Source: Candidatus Aminicenantes bacterium (GTDB lineage Bacteria; Acidobacteriota; Aminicenantia; Aminicenantales; UBA4085). From it: a DNA stretch of 64,000 nucleotides. Of this stretch, positions 52,604 through 61,410 are shown piece by piece. Location: the NCBI GenBank assembly GCA_026393855.1, contig JAPKZJ010000090.1, forward strand, positions 1 to 64,000, in the 5' to 3' direction. How positions within the stretch are numbered: the first letter of the stretch is position 1; each line of letters begins with the position of its first letter. The position numbers were made by a program, and so were the translations under genes. The notes below the pieces were generated by a model. The model was not told where the DNA came from and made no database searches. It saw nothing but the letters and a program-made list of their open reading frames with translations.

Positions 52604-54005
52604 ACCGGCCTGGCTCAGCGTCGACATCGGGTCGACCTTCACCAAGGGGGCCCTCTTCGTCCCCGAGGGGGACGCCCTGGCCTTGCGGGCCCAGTCCGCC
52701 GTCCCCACGACCGTCGACGACCTTTCGCGCGGCTTCGAGATCGTCGAAGCCGCGCTCAAGGCCGCCGCCGGCCCGGCCGGAATCGGCCGCGCCTATTTCT
52801 CCTCCTCGGCCCGTGGCGGGCTCAAGATCGCCGCCGTCGGGTTGACGACCGACCTGACGGTCTCGATCGCCCGTCTGGCCGCCTGCTCGGCTGGCGGCAA
52901 GGTCGTCAAGGCTTATTCCTATCGCCTGACCCGGGCCGAGATCGAGGAGCTTGAAGGCTTGGCGCCCGACATCGTCCTGTTCACGGGCGGCACGGACGGC
53001 GGCCACGAACGGACCAACCTGGCCAACGCCGAGGCCCTGGCGGCCTCCTCTCTGACGGCCGTGATCCTCTATGCCGGCAACGCCAAGATTCAAGACGAAG
53101 TCCTGGCCCGGCTGAAGGGCAAGAACGCGGTGGCCGCCGCCAACGTCATGCCCGAGGTCGGCGAGGTCCGCATCGAGCCGGCCCGCGAAGTGATCCGCCG
53201 CGTCTTCCTGGAGCGGATCGTAGACGGCAAAGGCCTGTCCCGGATCGTGCGGCGGATCGGGACCGATCCCAAGCCGACGCCCCTGGCGGTCTACGACCTG
53301 GTTCGGACGATCCCCGAGGTTCTGCCCGACTGGGACGATCTGGCTGTCATCGACATGGGTGGCGCGACCACGGATTTCTATTCCAACACCGAATCCGACC
53401 GGGCCGGAGACGGCGTCCTGGTCAAGGGCCTGCCCGAGCCTCGCGTCAAACGCACGGTCGAAGGCGACCTGGGCTTGCGGGTCAGTGTCCTGGCTTTGGC
53501 CGCCTCGCAGGCCGGCGAGATCGAGGACCGGCTGACGGCCGAGGGGTTGGACAAGCCGGGCTTCGACGCGTATGTCGCGGCCGTCGCCGCCCGCCCCGAG
53601 GCGGTCCCCGGCTCCAGGCTCGAAGAGCGCTACGATGCGATCCTGGCCGGCGCCTGCGTTCGGGCCGCAGCGCTTCGCCACGCCGGCCGGCAGACCCGAT
53701 TGGCCACTCTTCAAGGCGTCGTTCACATCCGCCGGGGCAAAGATCTCAGCCGCCTCCGCCGCATTGTCGGGTCCGGCGGCTTCCTGTCCCGCTGCTCCGA
53801 TGCATCCGTCCTGGCGGAAGCCTGCCTCCGGCCCCGGGAGGATCCCGAGGACCGGCCCTTGCTTCCCGCCGCTCCCGAGCTTTTTTCCGACGCCCTGTAT
53901 CTCTTTCCCCTGTTGGGGAATCTCGTCGCCGATCATCCCGCGGAAGCCGCCCGGACGGCCGTCCGCCAAACCATAAAACTGGAACAAGCGAGGTCATCGA
54001 TATGA
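52596..54005 (+). CDS. glmL: Glutamate mutase chaperone/reactivase GlmL (MutL family)
   Basis: 469 residues with an actin/Hsp70-like ATPase fold. Phosphate loops: [14 protein letters not shown] (residues 5-18), [15 protein letters not shown] (about 130-144) and [14 protein letters not shown] (about 250-263). GlmL proteins sit between the S and E subunits in glutamate-fermenting clostridia and are thought to reactivate the B12 enzyme. They are not related to the DNA-repair MutL. The stop overlaps the glmE start by 4 bases. Confidence 0.92.
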   Translation: MPEPAWLSVDIGSTFTKGALFVPEGDALALRAQSAVPTTVDDLSRGFEIVEAALKAAAGPAGIGRAYFSSSARGGLKIAAVGLTTDLTVSIARLAACSAGGKVVKAYSYRLTRAEIEELEGLAPDIVLFTGGTDGGHERTNLANAEALAASSLTAVILYAGNAKIQDEVLARLKGKNAVAAANVMPEVGEVRIEPAREVIRRVFLERIVDGKGLSRIVRRIGTDPKPTPLAVYDLVRTIPEVLPDWDDLAVIDMGGATTDFYSNTESDRAGDGVLVKGLPEPRVKRTVEGDLGLRVSVLALAASQAGEIEDRLTAEGLDKPGFDAYVAAVAARPEAVPGSRLEERYDAILAGACVRAAALRHAGRQTRLATLQGVVHIRRGKDLSRLRRIVGSGGFLSRCSDASVLAEACLRPREDPEDRPLLPAAPELFSDALYLFPLLGNLVADHPAEAARTAVRQTIKLEQARSSI

Positions 54006-55450
54006 AACATTTCTCCCTTCCCTGGAAGGACTTCCTGGCCGAACGCGAAGAGGTCCTGCGGGCTTGGCCGACCGGCCGCGGGATCACTCTCGAGGACGGG
54101 GTCCGCTATCAGAGCCAGATCCCCAAGGAAAAAAATTTCGCCTTGGCCATGCGCAAGGCCCGCGAGCTGAAAAAAACCTTGACCCAGCCGCGGGCCGGCG
54201 TCGCCTTGGTCGATCAGCACATCCAGCTCCTCCGCTATCTCGAGTCGGAAGGCGGGGCGGACCTCCTGCCGACGACCATCGACGCCTACACCCGCCAGAA
54301 CCGCTACGAAGAGGCGGCCAAGGGCATCGAAAAGTCGCAGGCCGCCGGCCATTCCCTGCTCAATGGTTTTCCCGCCGTCAACCATGGGCTGGAAGGCTGC
54401 CGACGCGTTACGGAAGCCGTCCGGCGCCCGATCCAAGTCCGGCACGGAACGCCCGATGCCCGCCTGTTGGCGGAGATCACCCTGGCTTCGGGCTTCACCA
54501 GCTTCGAGGGCGGCGGGATCTCCTACAACATCCCCTACGCCAAGAAAGTCCCGCTGGACAAGTCCATCCGGGACTGGCAATATGTCGACCGTCTGGTCGG
54601 CTACTACGAGGAGAACGGCGTCTCGATCAATCGCGAGCCCTTCGGCCCGCTGACCGGGACACTCGTGCCGCCCTTCATCAGCCACACCATCGCCATCCTG
54701 GAAGGCCTGTTGGCCCTGGAGGAGGGCGTCAAGTCGCTGACCCTGGGCTACGGGCAGGGCGGCAACATCATCCAGGATTTGGCCGCCGTCGTCTCCCTGC
54801 GCGAGCTGGCCCACGCCTATTTCCGGGAGGCCGGCCACACCGACTACGACCTGACCATCGTCTTCCACCAGTGGATGGGCGGCTTCCCCGAGGACGAGGC
54901 CAAGGCCTTCGCGGTCATCAACCTGGGCGCCGTTGTGGCGGCCATGGCCAAGGCCGAGAAGATCATCGTCAAGACACCGCATGAAGCCATGGGCATCCCG
55001 ACCAAGGAGGCCAACGCGGCGGGGCTTAAGTCGACCCGCCAGATCCTGAGCATGGTCGAGGAGCAGGTCGTCTGCGCCGACAACGAGTCCGTCCGCGAGG
55101 AAGCCGGGCTGATCGGGCGCGAAGTCGCCTGCCTGATGAAGGCTGTGGCCGCGGCGGGCGAGGGCGACCGGGCCCGCGGCATCGTCCGGGCCTTCGCCGC
55201 CGGCCTGCTCGACGTGCCCTTCGCCCCCTCTTCCTACAACCGGGGCAAAGTCCTGCCGATCAGGGACAATGAGGGCTTTATCCGCGTCTACGCCAAGGGC
55301 TTCCTGCCCCTGGACGCGGAGATCATGGCCGTCCACAAGGCCCGCCTGGACGAGCGGGCCAAGGCCGAAGGCCGCGCCGCCTCCTTCCAAATGGTGACGG
55401 ACGACATCTATGCCATCAGCAAAGGCAAGCTCATCGGGAGGCCGAAATGA
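54002..55450 (+). CDS. glmE: Methylaspartate (glutamate) mutase, catalytic E subunit
   Basis: 482 residues, the normal length for GlmE, forming the TIM barrel that binds glutamate above the cobalamin. Characteristic stretches are TRQNRYEEAAKGIEKSQ, LLNGFPAVNHGLEGCRRV, RHGTPDARLLAEITLASGFT (substrate arginines), EGGGISYNIPYAKKVPL and YGQGGNIIQDLAAV. Overlaps of 4 bases at both ends tie it to glmL and mal. Confidence 0.96.
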   Translation: MKHFSLPWKDFLAEREEVLRAWPTGRGITLEDGVRYQSQIPKEKNFALAMRKARELKKTLTQPRAGVALVDQHIQLLRYLESEGGADLLPTTIDAYTRQNRYEEAAKGIEKSQAAGHSLLNGFPAVNHGLEGCRRVTEAVRRPIQVRHGTPDARLLAEITLASGFTSFEGGGISYNIPYAKKVPLDKSIRDWQYVDRLVGYYEENGVSINREPFGPLTGTLVPPFISHTIAILEGLLALEEGVKSLTLGYGQGGNIIQDLAAVVSLRELAHAYFREAGHTDYDLTIVFHQWMGGFPEDEAKAFAVINLGAVVAAMAKAEKIIVKTPHEAMGIPTKEANAAGLKSTRQILSMVEEQVVCADNESVREEAGLIGREVACLMKAVAAAGEGDRARGIVRAFAAGLLDVPFAPSSYNRGKVLPIRDNEGFIRVYAKGFLPLDAEIMAVHKARLDERAKAEGRAASFQMVTDDIYAISKGKLIGRPK

Positions 55451-56703
55451 AGATTCAGCGAGCTGTCTTCTCGCCCGGCATCTCGGCGTTCTTCTTCGAT
55501 GACCAGCGTGCCGTCAAGGCCGGCGCGGCCCACGACGGATTCGTCTATAAGGGAACGCCGGTGACCCCGGGCTTCCGAAGCATTCGCCAGGCCGGGCAGA
55601 GCGTCTCGGTCAATCTGATCCTGGAGGACGGGTCCGTCGCCGTCGGCGACTGCGCCGCCGTCCAGTATTCCGGAGCCGGGGGGCGCGATCCGCTGTTCCA
55701 GGCGGCCGAAATCATCCCCTTCCTGGAGAGCCGCATCCGGCCGCTCCTCGAGGGTCGGACGATCAATCCGTTCCGGACCATGGCGGCCGAATTCGAGGGT
55801 CTGGAGTTCGACGGCAAGCGTCTCCACACCGCGGTCCGCTACGGGCTGTCGCAAGCTCTTCTCAGCGCCCGGGCCCTGGAGCGGCGCCGGCTGATGGCCG
55901 AGGTCGTGGCCGAGGAATACGGCCAGGCCCCGCCCGACGCCCGCGTCCCCATTTTCGGGCAAAGCGGCGACAACCGCTACGAGAACGTGGACAAAATGAT
56001 CCTCAAGGAGGTCGACGTCCTCCCGCACGGGCTCATCAACCACATCGACGAGAAGCTCGGCCGCAACGGCGAAAAGCTTCGCGAGTACGTCGAGTGGCTG
56101 GTCCGCCGGATCAAGGCCCTGCGCCGGCGCGAGGATTACCGGCCGGCGCTCCACATCGACGTCTACGGCACGATCGGCGCCGCCCTGGGCTTGGACGCCG
56201 GGGTCATCGCCGATTATTTGGCCGGGCTGGAAAAGGCCGCCGGCGGCCATCGCCTCTATATCGAGGGGCCGGTCGACGTCGAGGAGAAGGGCCGCCAGAT
56301 CGAGACGCTGAAGGCGATCACCGAGGCCCTGCGGGCCAAGGGCTGCGGCGTCAAGATCGTGGCCGACGAGTGGTGCAACACGCTCGAGGACATCCGCGAC
56401 TTCACCGACGCGGGGGCCTGCCACATGGTCCAGATCAAGACGCCCGACCTGGGCGGGGTGCAGAACATCGCCGAGAGCGTGCTGTACTGCAAGGCCCGCG
56501 GCATGGAGGCCTACCAGGGCGGCACCTGCAACGAAACCGACGTCTCGGCCCGGGCCTGTGTCCACATCGCCGTGGCCGTCCGGGCCGATCTGACCCTGGC
56601 CAAGCCCGGCATGGGCTTCGACGAGGGCTTCACCATCGTCAACAACGAGATGGAGCGCATCCTGGCCGTGGCCAAGGCCCGGCGGGAAGGAGCGACGAGA
56701 TGA
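55447..56703 (+). CDS. mal: Methylaspartate ammonia-lyase
   Basis: A 418-residue enolase-superfamily enzyme removing ammonia from 3-methylaspartate to give mesaconate. Mg ligands lie in LHIDVYGTIG (about 238), IEGPVDVEEK (about 273) and IVADEWCNT (about 308). The catalytic base lysine is in VQIKTPDLGGVQN (about 331-340), followed by YQGGTCNETDVSA and the C-terminal GMGFDEGFTIV. Length matches the clostridial enzyme (413). It is coupled to glmE and to the AtuA-family gene by ATGA overlaps. Confidence 0.96.
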   Translation: MKIQRAVFSPGISAFFFDDQRAVKAGAAHDGFVYKGTPVTPGFRSIRQAGQSVSVNLILEDGSVAVGDCAAVQYSGAGGRDPLFQAAEIIPFLESRIRPLLEGRTINPFRTMAAEFEGLEFDGKRLHTAVRYGLSQALLSARALERRRLMAEVVAEEYGQAPPDARVPIFGQSGDNRYENVDKMILKEVDVLPHGLINHIDEKLGRNGEKLREYVEWLVRRIKALRRREDYRPALHIDVYGTIGAALGLDAGVIADYLAGLEKAAGGHRLYIEGPVDVEEKGRQIETLKAITEALRAKGCGVKIVADEWCNTLEDIRDFTDAGACHMVQIKTPDLGGVQNIAESVLYCKARGMEAYQGGTCNETDVSARACVHIAVAVRADLTLAKPGMGFDEGFTIVNNEMERILAVAKARREGATR

Positions 56704-58064
56704 GAAAACGCGAAGACGAATTCCGGGTTTTATCGACCACCGCCATCTTGGGCTACGGCTTCCCCCAGGCCTCTTTCGAGGCCGGTCTGCGCCGGCGCCC
56801 GCACCTAATCGCCGTCGACGCGGGATCGACCGACCCCGGTCCCTACTACCTCGGCGCCGGCAAGTCGTTCACCAACCGGGACGCCGTCAAGCGCGACCTC
56901 CGGTTCATGCTCAAGGCCGGGATCGCCCGCGGCATCCCGGTCGTTATCGGCAGCGCCGGCGGCAGCGGCGCCCGGCCCCATGTCGACTGGTGCGAGGCCA
57001 TTGTCCGCGAAATCGCCCGCGAGGAGAAGCTCAAGTTCCGGATGGCCGTCGTCTACGCCGACGTGGACAAGCGCCGGGTCCGGGCCCACCTCCGCAAGGG
57101 CGAGATCGTGCCGTTGGCCTGTGTCCCGCCGCTGGACGAAGAGACGCTGGATGCCTCCATCAACATCGTCGCCCAGATGGGTGTGGAACCGCTCCTGCAG
57201 GCCCTCGACACGGGCTGCGACGTGGTCCTGGCAGGCCGCTGCTACGACCCGGCGGTCTTCGCCGCGCCGGCCATCCGCCGAGGCTTCGACCCCGGCTTGG
57301 CCCTGCATATGGGCAAGATCCTGGAGTGTGCGGCCATCGCCGCCACCCCCGGCTCGGGCGCCGATTGCGCCATGGGCACGCTGAAGAAAGACTCGTTCAT
57401 CTTGGAGGCCCTGAACCCCAAGCGCAAGTTCACCAAGGCTTCCACCGCCGCCCACACTCTTTACGAGAAGTCCGACCCCACCCATCTTCCGGGCCCGGGC
57501 GGCGAGATCGACCTGACCGACTGCACTTTCACCGAGCTGCCCGGCGGGCGGGTCGAAGTGCGCGGCAGCCGGCACGTTGATTCCGAGCGGTATTACGTCA
57601 AGCTCGAGGGCGTCCGGCGGGCCGGCTTCCGGACCATCTCCGTGGCCGGGACCCGCGACCCGATCATGATCGCCTCGATCGACCCGATCCTGAAGGCCGT
57701 CGAGGCCCAAGTTCGGGACATCCTGAAAGCCGAGAAGATCGCCGGCCGGGTCTGCTTCCACGTCTACGGCCGCGACGGCGTCATGGGCGCTCTGGAGCCC
57801 GAGACCGAGATTCGCGGCCACGAGCTGGGCCTGGTCATCGAGGCCGTGGCCCCGACCGAGCGCGAGTCGGAGTCGCTCTGCAGCCTGACCCGGTCCACAC
57901 TCCTGCACTACGGCTACCCCGGCCGCATTTCCACGGCCGGCAACCTGGCCTTCCCGTTCTCGCCCTCGGACGTTAAGATGGGCGAGGTCTTCGAATTTTC
58001 GCTCTACCACCTGATGCCGGTCAAGGACCAGGGCATCTTCAAGATCCGGACCGTCCGGATCTGA
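56700..58064 (+). CDS. AtuA-family (DUF1446) protein
   Basis: 454 residues. The family pattern is clear: LSTTAILGYGFPQASFEAGL, IAVDAGSTDPGPYYLGAGKSF (about 37-57), VVIGSAGGSGARPHVDW (about 80-96), PLLQALDTGCDVVLAGRCYDPAVFAAP and HTLYEKSDPTHLPGPGGEIDL. AtuA-type proteins occur in acyclic terpene utilisation and other acyl-CoA catabolic loci, but the reaction is unknown. The start overlaps the mal stop. In this operon it is followed by DUF4387, which looks like the detached C-terminal partner of AtuA-like proteins. It may act on mesaconate, citramalate or their CoA esters (inference). Confidence 0.88.
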   Translation: MRKREDEFRVLSTTAILGYGFPQASFEAGLRRRPHLIAVDAGSTDPGPYYLGAGKSFTNRDAVKRDLRFMLKAGIARGIPVVIGSAGGSGARPHVDWCEAIVREIAREEKLKFRMAVVYADVDKRRVRAHLRKGEIVPLACVPPLDEETLDASINIVAQMGVEPLLQALDTGCDVVLAGRCYDPAVFAAPAIRRGFDPGLALHMGKILECAAIAATPGSGADCAMGTLKKDSFILEALNPKRKFTKASTAAHTLYEKSDPTHLPGPGGEIDLTDCTFTELPGGRVEVRGSRHVDSERYYVKLEGVRRAGFRTISVAGTRDPIMIASIDPILKAVEAQVRDILKAEKIAGRVCFHVYGRDGVMGALEPETEIRGHELGLVIEAVAPTERESESLCSLTRSTLLHYGYPGRISTAGNLAFPFSPSDVKMGEVFEFSLYHLMPVKDQGIFKIRTVRI

Positions 58065-58081
58065 CCCGCAAGGAGTGCATC

Positions 58082-58393
58082 ATGGCCCAATCCATCCTCA
58101 AAGCCGCCCGCGTCATCCGCTCCAAGAACTCCGGCCCGTACGAACTGACGCTTGACATCATCTTCAAGAACAAGCGATATTATGACCTGTTCCGGAGGCG
58201 GGGCATCGTCACGAAGAAGAGCATCGCCGCCCTCTACCGGCGACCGGTCAAAGACGTCCTCAAGCTGCTCTATTTCGAGCCCGCGACCGCCCTCAAGATC
58301 ACCCTGCGGCGCCCCATCCCGTCCGGACACCCGGGCGAGACCGATATTTACGGCGCCCAGCAGCACGCGCCCCTGCTGCGGATCACCTACTAA
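58082..58393 (+). CDS. DUF4387 protein
   Basis: 103 residues matching the DUF4387 pattern from end to end: IRSKNSGPYELTLDIIFKN near the start, KKSIAALYRRPVKDV in the middle and the invariant GETDIYGAQQHAPLLRI at the C-terminus. DUF4387 genes usually sit next to AtuA/DUF1446 genes, suggesting a complex or a split enzyme. The invariant YGAQQHAPLL could be an active-site or interface loop. It follows the AtuA gene by 17 bases behind an AAGGAG site. Confidence 0.88.
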   Translation: MAQSILKAARVIRSKNSGPYELTLDIIFKNKRYYDLFRRRGIVTKKSIAALYRRPVKDVLKLLYFEPATALKITLRRPIPSGHPGETDIYGAQQHAPLLRITY

Positions 58394-58408
58394 GGCGCCG
58401 GGAGGTCC

Positions 58409-59353
58409 ATGCGATACCGGTTCAGTTCCGGCCCGCGCGAGACGCTGGTCTACGCCACCTACTACGCCCCGCACGGCCGCCTGCGCCTCTACAGCGTCGC
58501 GGCCGAGCTGTCCCAGCGCTACCTGATGCCGACCGACCTGCTGATCGGAATCATCGGCGCCGAGGGCTCGGGCAAGTCGACTCTGATCAAGGGCCTCTTC
58601 CCGGGCCTGGAGCTGACCAACGACGACGACGGCATCAACGTCCAGCCGACGCCGCTGCTCCACTTCCAGCCGGACGACCCGTTCTCGGGCCACACCTTCC
58701 ACATCGACATCCGCTACGAGTCGGCCTTCCATCAGATCTACGAGATCGTCGAGGCCGTCAACAGCGCCATCACCCGCGGCCGGCGGGTCATCATCGAGCA
58801 CTTCGACCTGCTCTACGGGGCCCTGGGCTACAACGCCCAGGTCCTGATCGGGATCGGCGAGGAGATCATCGTGGCCCGGCCGACGATGTTCGGCCCCTTC
58901 CCCAAGTCGATCAAGTCGATCGTCCACCGGACGATCAAGTTCCGGCGGATGGCCCACTCGGCCGAGGATATCGTCAACTCGATCCTGCGGCGCGACCATC
59001 CCTATCTCCTGCCCTCCTCCCACTCCGATGTCAAGCAGGGCTTCGTCATCAACTTCCACCACAAGCCCGACATCGACCTGGCCGAGCTGGAGCGCAAGGC
59101 CTTGGAAGTCATCGCCCAGGACGTGCCCATTTCGCCGGTAGGGGAGGATCGCATCACCATCGGCGACTGCGCCATGCCTTGCACCGGGACGCGGACCCAC
59201 GTCACTTCCTCGGGCAAGATCGATAACTTCCGGCTGATCAAGGAGTTCAAGTACGACCCGATCGCCAAGGAATACCTCCTGATCGGGCTGATCGGCCGCA
59301 AGACGATCGTGGGGTTCGAGGACATGGTCGACGTCTCGCGCTTGGACAAATAA
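58409..59353 (+). CDS. P-loop protein with AlaRS second-additional-domain-like C-terminus
   Basis: 314 residues. The N-terminal half holds a nucleoside-kinase-like P-loop, GIIGAEGSGKSTLIKGLFPG (about 48-67), then GRRVIIEHFDLLYGALGYNAQ resembling a Walker B region. The C-terminal half (about 225-290) resembles the metal-binding second additional domain of alanyl-tRNA synthetase: ITIGDCAMPCTGTRTHVTSSGKIDNFRLI. Proteins of this description are annotated as alanine-tRNA synthetase second additional domain-containing. The role is unknown. Position between DUF4387 and the mesaconase suggests a pathway-linked kinase, ligase or cofactor-handling function. GGGAGG precedes the ATG. Confidence 0.75.
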   Translation: MRYRFSSGPRETLVYATYYAPHGRLRLYSVAAELSQRYLMPTDLLIGIIGAEGSGKSTLIKGLFPGLELTNDDDGINVQPTPLLHFQPDDPFSGHTFHIDIRYESAFHQIYEIVEAVNSAITRGRRVIIEHFDLLYGALGYNAQVLIGIGEEIIVARPTMFGPFPKSIKSIVHRTIKFRRMAHSAEDIVNSILRRDHPYLLPSSHSDVKQGFVINFHHKPDIDLAELERKALEVIAQDVPISPVGEDRITIGDCAMPCTGTRTHVTSSGKIDNFRLIKEFKYDPIAKEYLLIGLIGRKTIVGFEDMVDVSRLDK

Positions 59354-59369
59354 CCGATCGGAGCCGATC

Positions 59370-60977
59370 ATGAGCCCATCTCCGACCGATCCCGTCTTTG
59401 ATTATGGTCCGGACAAGGCCGCCTACCGCAAGGTCGCGGGTTCCGGCGCCCGCCGGGTCGTCTGCGGCGGCCGCGCCTATTGGAGCATCCCGGCCGGCGT
59501 CCTGACCCGCCTGGCCCGCGAGGCCTTCGAGGACCTCGCTTTCTACCTGCGGCCGTCGTTCCTGGAGAAGCTGGCCGCGATCCTCAAGGACCCCGCCGCC
59601 TCCGACAACGACCGTTTCGTGGCCCGGGCGCTCCTGCGCAACGCCGTGATCGCCGCCGAGGGCGAACTGCCTTTATGTCAGGACACGGGGACGATCAACG
59701 TCTTCGGCCGCAAAGGCCATCGCGTCCTGACCGACGGCCAGGACGAGGAGGCTTTGGTCCGCGGCGCGGCCGGCGTTTACCGGGAGCGCAATCTGCGCTA
59801 TTCGATCATGGCCCCTGCGACCGTCCTGGACGAAACCAACACCGGCTCCAACCTGCCCGCCCAAGTCGACCTGGCGGCGGCCGAGGGAGTCGAATACAAG
59901 TTTCTCTTTATGGCCAAGGGAGGCGGCTCCTCGAACAAGACTTTGCTCTTTCAAGAGACCAAGGCCCTGCTCAACGAGAAAAGCCTGCAGGCGTTCCTGG
60001 TCGAGAAGATCGCGGCCCTCGGGGTCGCGGCCTGCCCGCCCTATCGGGTCGCGGTCGTCGTCGGCGGGCTCTCGCCCGAAATGACGCTCAAGACCGTCAA
60101 GCTTGCTACGGCCGGCTACCTGGACGGCCTGCCGCGGCGCGGCTCGAAACGGGGCGGCGCCTTCCGCGATCGGGCCTGGGAAGAGCGAATGCTCGCGATC
60201 GCCCGCGAGACCGGCCTGGGGGCCCAGTTCGGCGGCCGCCACCTGGCCCATGAGACCCGCTTCATCCGCCTGCCCCGCCATGCCGGCTCCTGCCCGGTCG
60301 CGATCGGGGTGGGCTGCAACGCCGACCGGAACCTCAAGGCCAAGATCACGGCCGAGGGCGTCTTCCTAGAGGCTGTCGAGCGCAACCCTGCCCGATTCCT
60401 CACCGGCGCCGAAGCAGGGGCGCCCGCGGGTACTCCCGTCGATCTCAACCGGCCCATGCCCGAAATCCTGAAAGCCCTGGCCGCTCTGCCCGTCGGGACG
60501 CTGGTCCGGCTGTCCGGCCCTCTCGTCGTAGCCCGCGACATCGCTCATGCCCGATTGAAAGAGCAGCTCGATAAGGCGGGCAGCGTCCCTGACTATCTGA
60601 AAAAGCACCCCGTTTACTACGCGGGCCCGGCCAAAACGCCGCGCGGATACGCCTCGGGCAGCTTCGGGCCGACCACGGCCCAGCGGATGGATGTCTACCT
60701 GGCCGACCTCATGAAGGCGGGCGGCTCGCTCGTGACTCTGGCCAAGGGCAATCGCGCGGCAGGCGTCACCGAGGCCTGCAAGACCTTCGGCGGCTTCTAT
60801 TTGGGGACGATCGGCGGTGCCGCGGCCCTGATGGCCAAGGAGTTCATCGTCGCCTCCGAAGTCATCGATTACGCCGATCTGGGCATGGAAGCCGTGCGCC
60901 GCATCGTCGTCAAGGATTTGCCGGCCTTCGTCGTCTGCGACGACAAGGGCGGCAACCTCTACGCGCGGCGAGCTTGA
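59370..60977 (+). CDS. Class I fumarase-family hydratase, alpha-beta fusion (probable mesaconase)
   Basis: A 535-residue oxygen-sensitive 4Fe-4S hydro-lyase. The N-terminal fumarase alpha part has LPLCQDTGTINVFG (about 104-117), APATVLDETNTGSNLPAQVD, AKGGGSSNKTLL and RHAGSCPVAIGVGCNADRN; Cys in LCQDT, SCPVA and VGCN are candidate cluster ligands. The C-terminal beta part has GSFGPTTAQRMDVYLADLM and GTIGGAAALMAKE. Clostridial mesaconase uses two separate subunits; here they are fused, as in many fumarases. Context after mal makes mesaconate to (S)-citramalate hydration the likely job, with fumarate a possible second substrate. Confidence 0.9.
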   Translation: MSPSPTDPVFDYGPDKAAYRKVAGSGARRVVCGGRAYWSIPAGVLTRLAREAFEDLAFYLRPSFLEKLAAILKDPAASDNDRFVARALLRNAVIAAEGELPLCQDTGTINVFGRKGHRVLTDGQDEEALVRGAAGVYRERNLRYSIMAPATVLDETNTGSNLPAQVDLAAAEGVEYKFLFMAKGGGSSNKTLLFQETKALLNEKSLQAFLVEKIAALGVAACPPYRVAVVVGGLSPEMTLKTVKLATAGYLDGLPRRGSKRGGAFRDRAWEERMLAIARETGLGAQFGGRHLAHETRFIRLPRHAGSCPVAIGVGCNADRNLKAKITAEGVFLEAVERNPARFLTGAEAGAPAGTPVDLNRPMPEILKALAALPVGTLVRLSGPLVVARDIAHARLKEQLDKAGSVPDYLKKHPVYYAGPAKTPRGYASGSFGPTTAQRMDVYLADLMKAGGSLVTLAKGNRAAGVTEACKTFGGFYLGTIGGAAALMAKEFIVASEVIDYADLGMEAVRRIVVKDLPAFVVCDDKGGNLYARRA

Positions 60978-61076
60978 TATATTCGCGGTGCCGAACCCCG
61001 ATTTTAATATCGGGGAAAGAAGCGCCGCTCAGTATTAGCCCTGGATATATACCCCGGGCTTCAGCCCGGGGAGTCG
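60976..61076 (+). repeat. Second dispersed repeat family, copy 2 (possible operon terminator)
   Basis: Begins at the mesaconase stop codon. Two hairpins: CCCCGAT … ATCGGGG (60996-61015) and CCCCGGGC TTCA GCCCGGGG (61052-61071). Between them is AAGCGCCGCTCAGTATTA, identical to 31796-31895. The stable second hairpin may stop transcription of the methylaspartate operon, though no T run follows. Confidence 0.72.
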
Positions 61077-61202
61077 AGCGAATTAAAAAAGACAGGAAAA
61101 TCTAAGGCGATCACAAGGGAAAGAGAGAACAAGGTTCGAACTGGAACGCCCGCCAAGCGCGGCCGGAAGCCGAACCCTTACACCCAGTCGCACAAAACTT
61201 CC

Positions 61203-61352
61203 ATGGCCGAAATGAAACGTTGCTTGGCGCTAATAAAACGATTCGCCTGGAAGCAAGAAACCCTATGCAATCAATCCCAAGAATATCAAGCAAGCCCCAT
61301 CATAGTCCTCAATCAGAGGATTGACGGCTTCTTGGCCGACAAGCGTAGGTAA
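61203..61352 (+). CDS. Possible small protein (Spo0E-like pattern, AT-hook upstream in frame)
   Basis: 49 residues starting MAEMKRCLALIKRF and ending SPIIVLNQRIDGFLADKRR. The helix-turn-helix spacing and the NQRIDGFL end resemble short Spo0E-type phosphatase peptides (SQxLDxLI), but key positions differ. The frame is open upstream to about 61073 and contains KRGRKPNPY (AT-hook-like), but has no ATG, GTG or TTG in that part and no ribosome site. It could be the remains of a longer gene whose start was replaced by the repeat. The rest of 61077-61410 shows no feature. Confidence 0.28.
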   Translation: MAEMKRCLALIKRFAWKQETLCNQSQEYQASPIIVLNQRIDGFLADKRR

Positions 61353-61410
61353 CTTAGAGGATTGAAGAGATCTGCCGGCGCGGCGGCTGTCGAATGATAA
61401 TAAGCCAGCC

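Noticed and set aside
61120-61165. GGTTCGAAC stretch resembling a tRNA T-arm
   Set aside because: No cloverleaf could be built around it.
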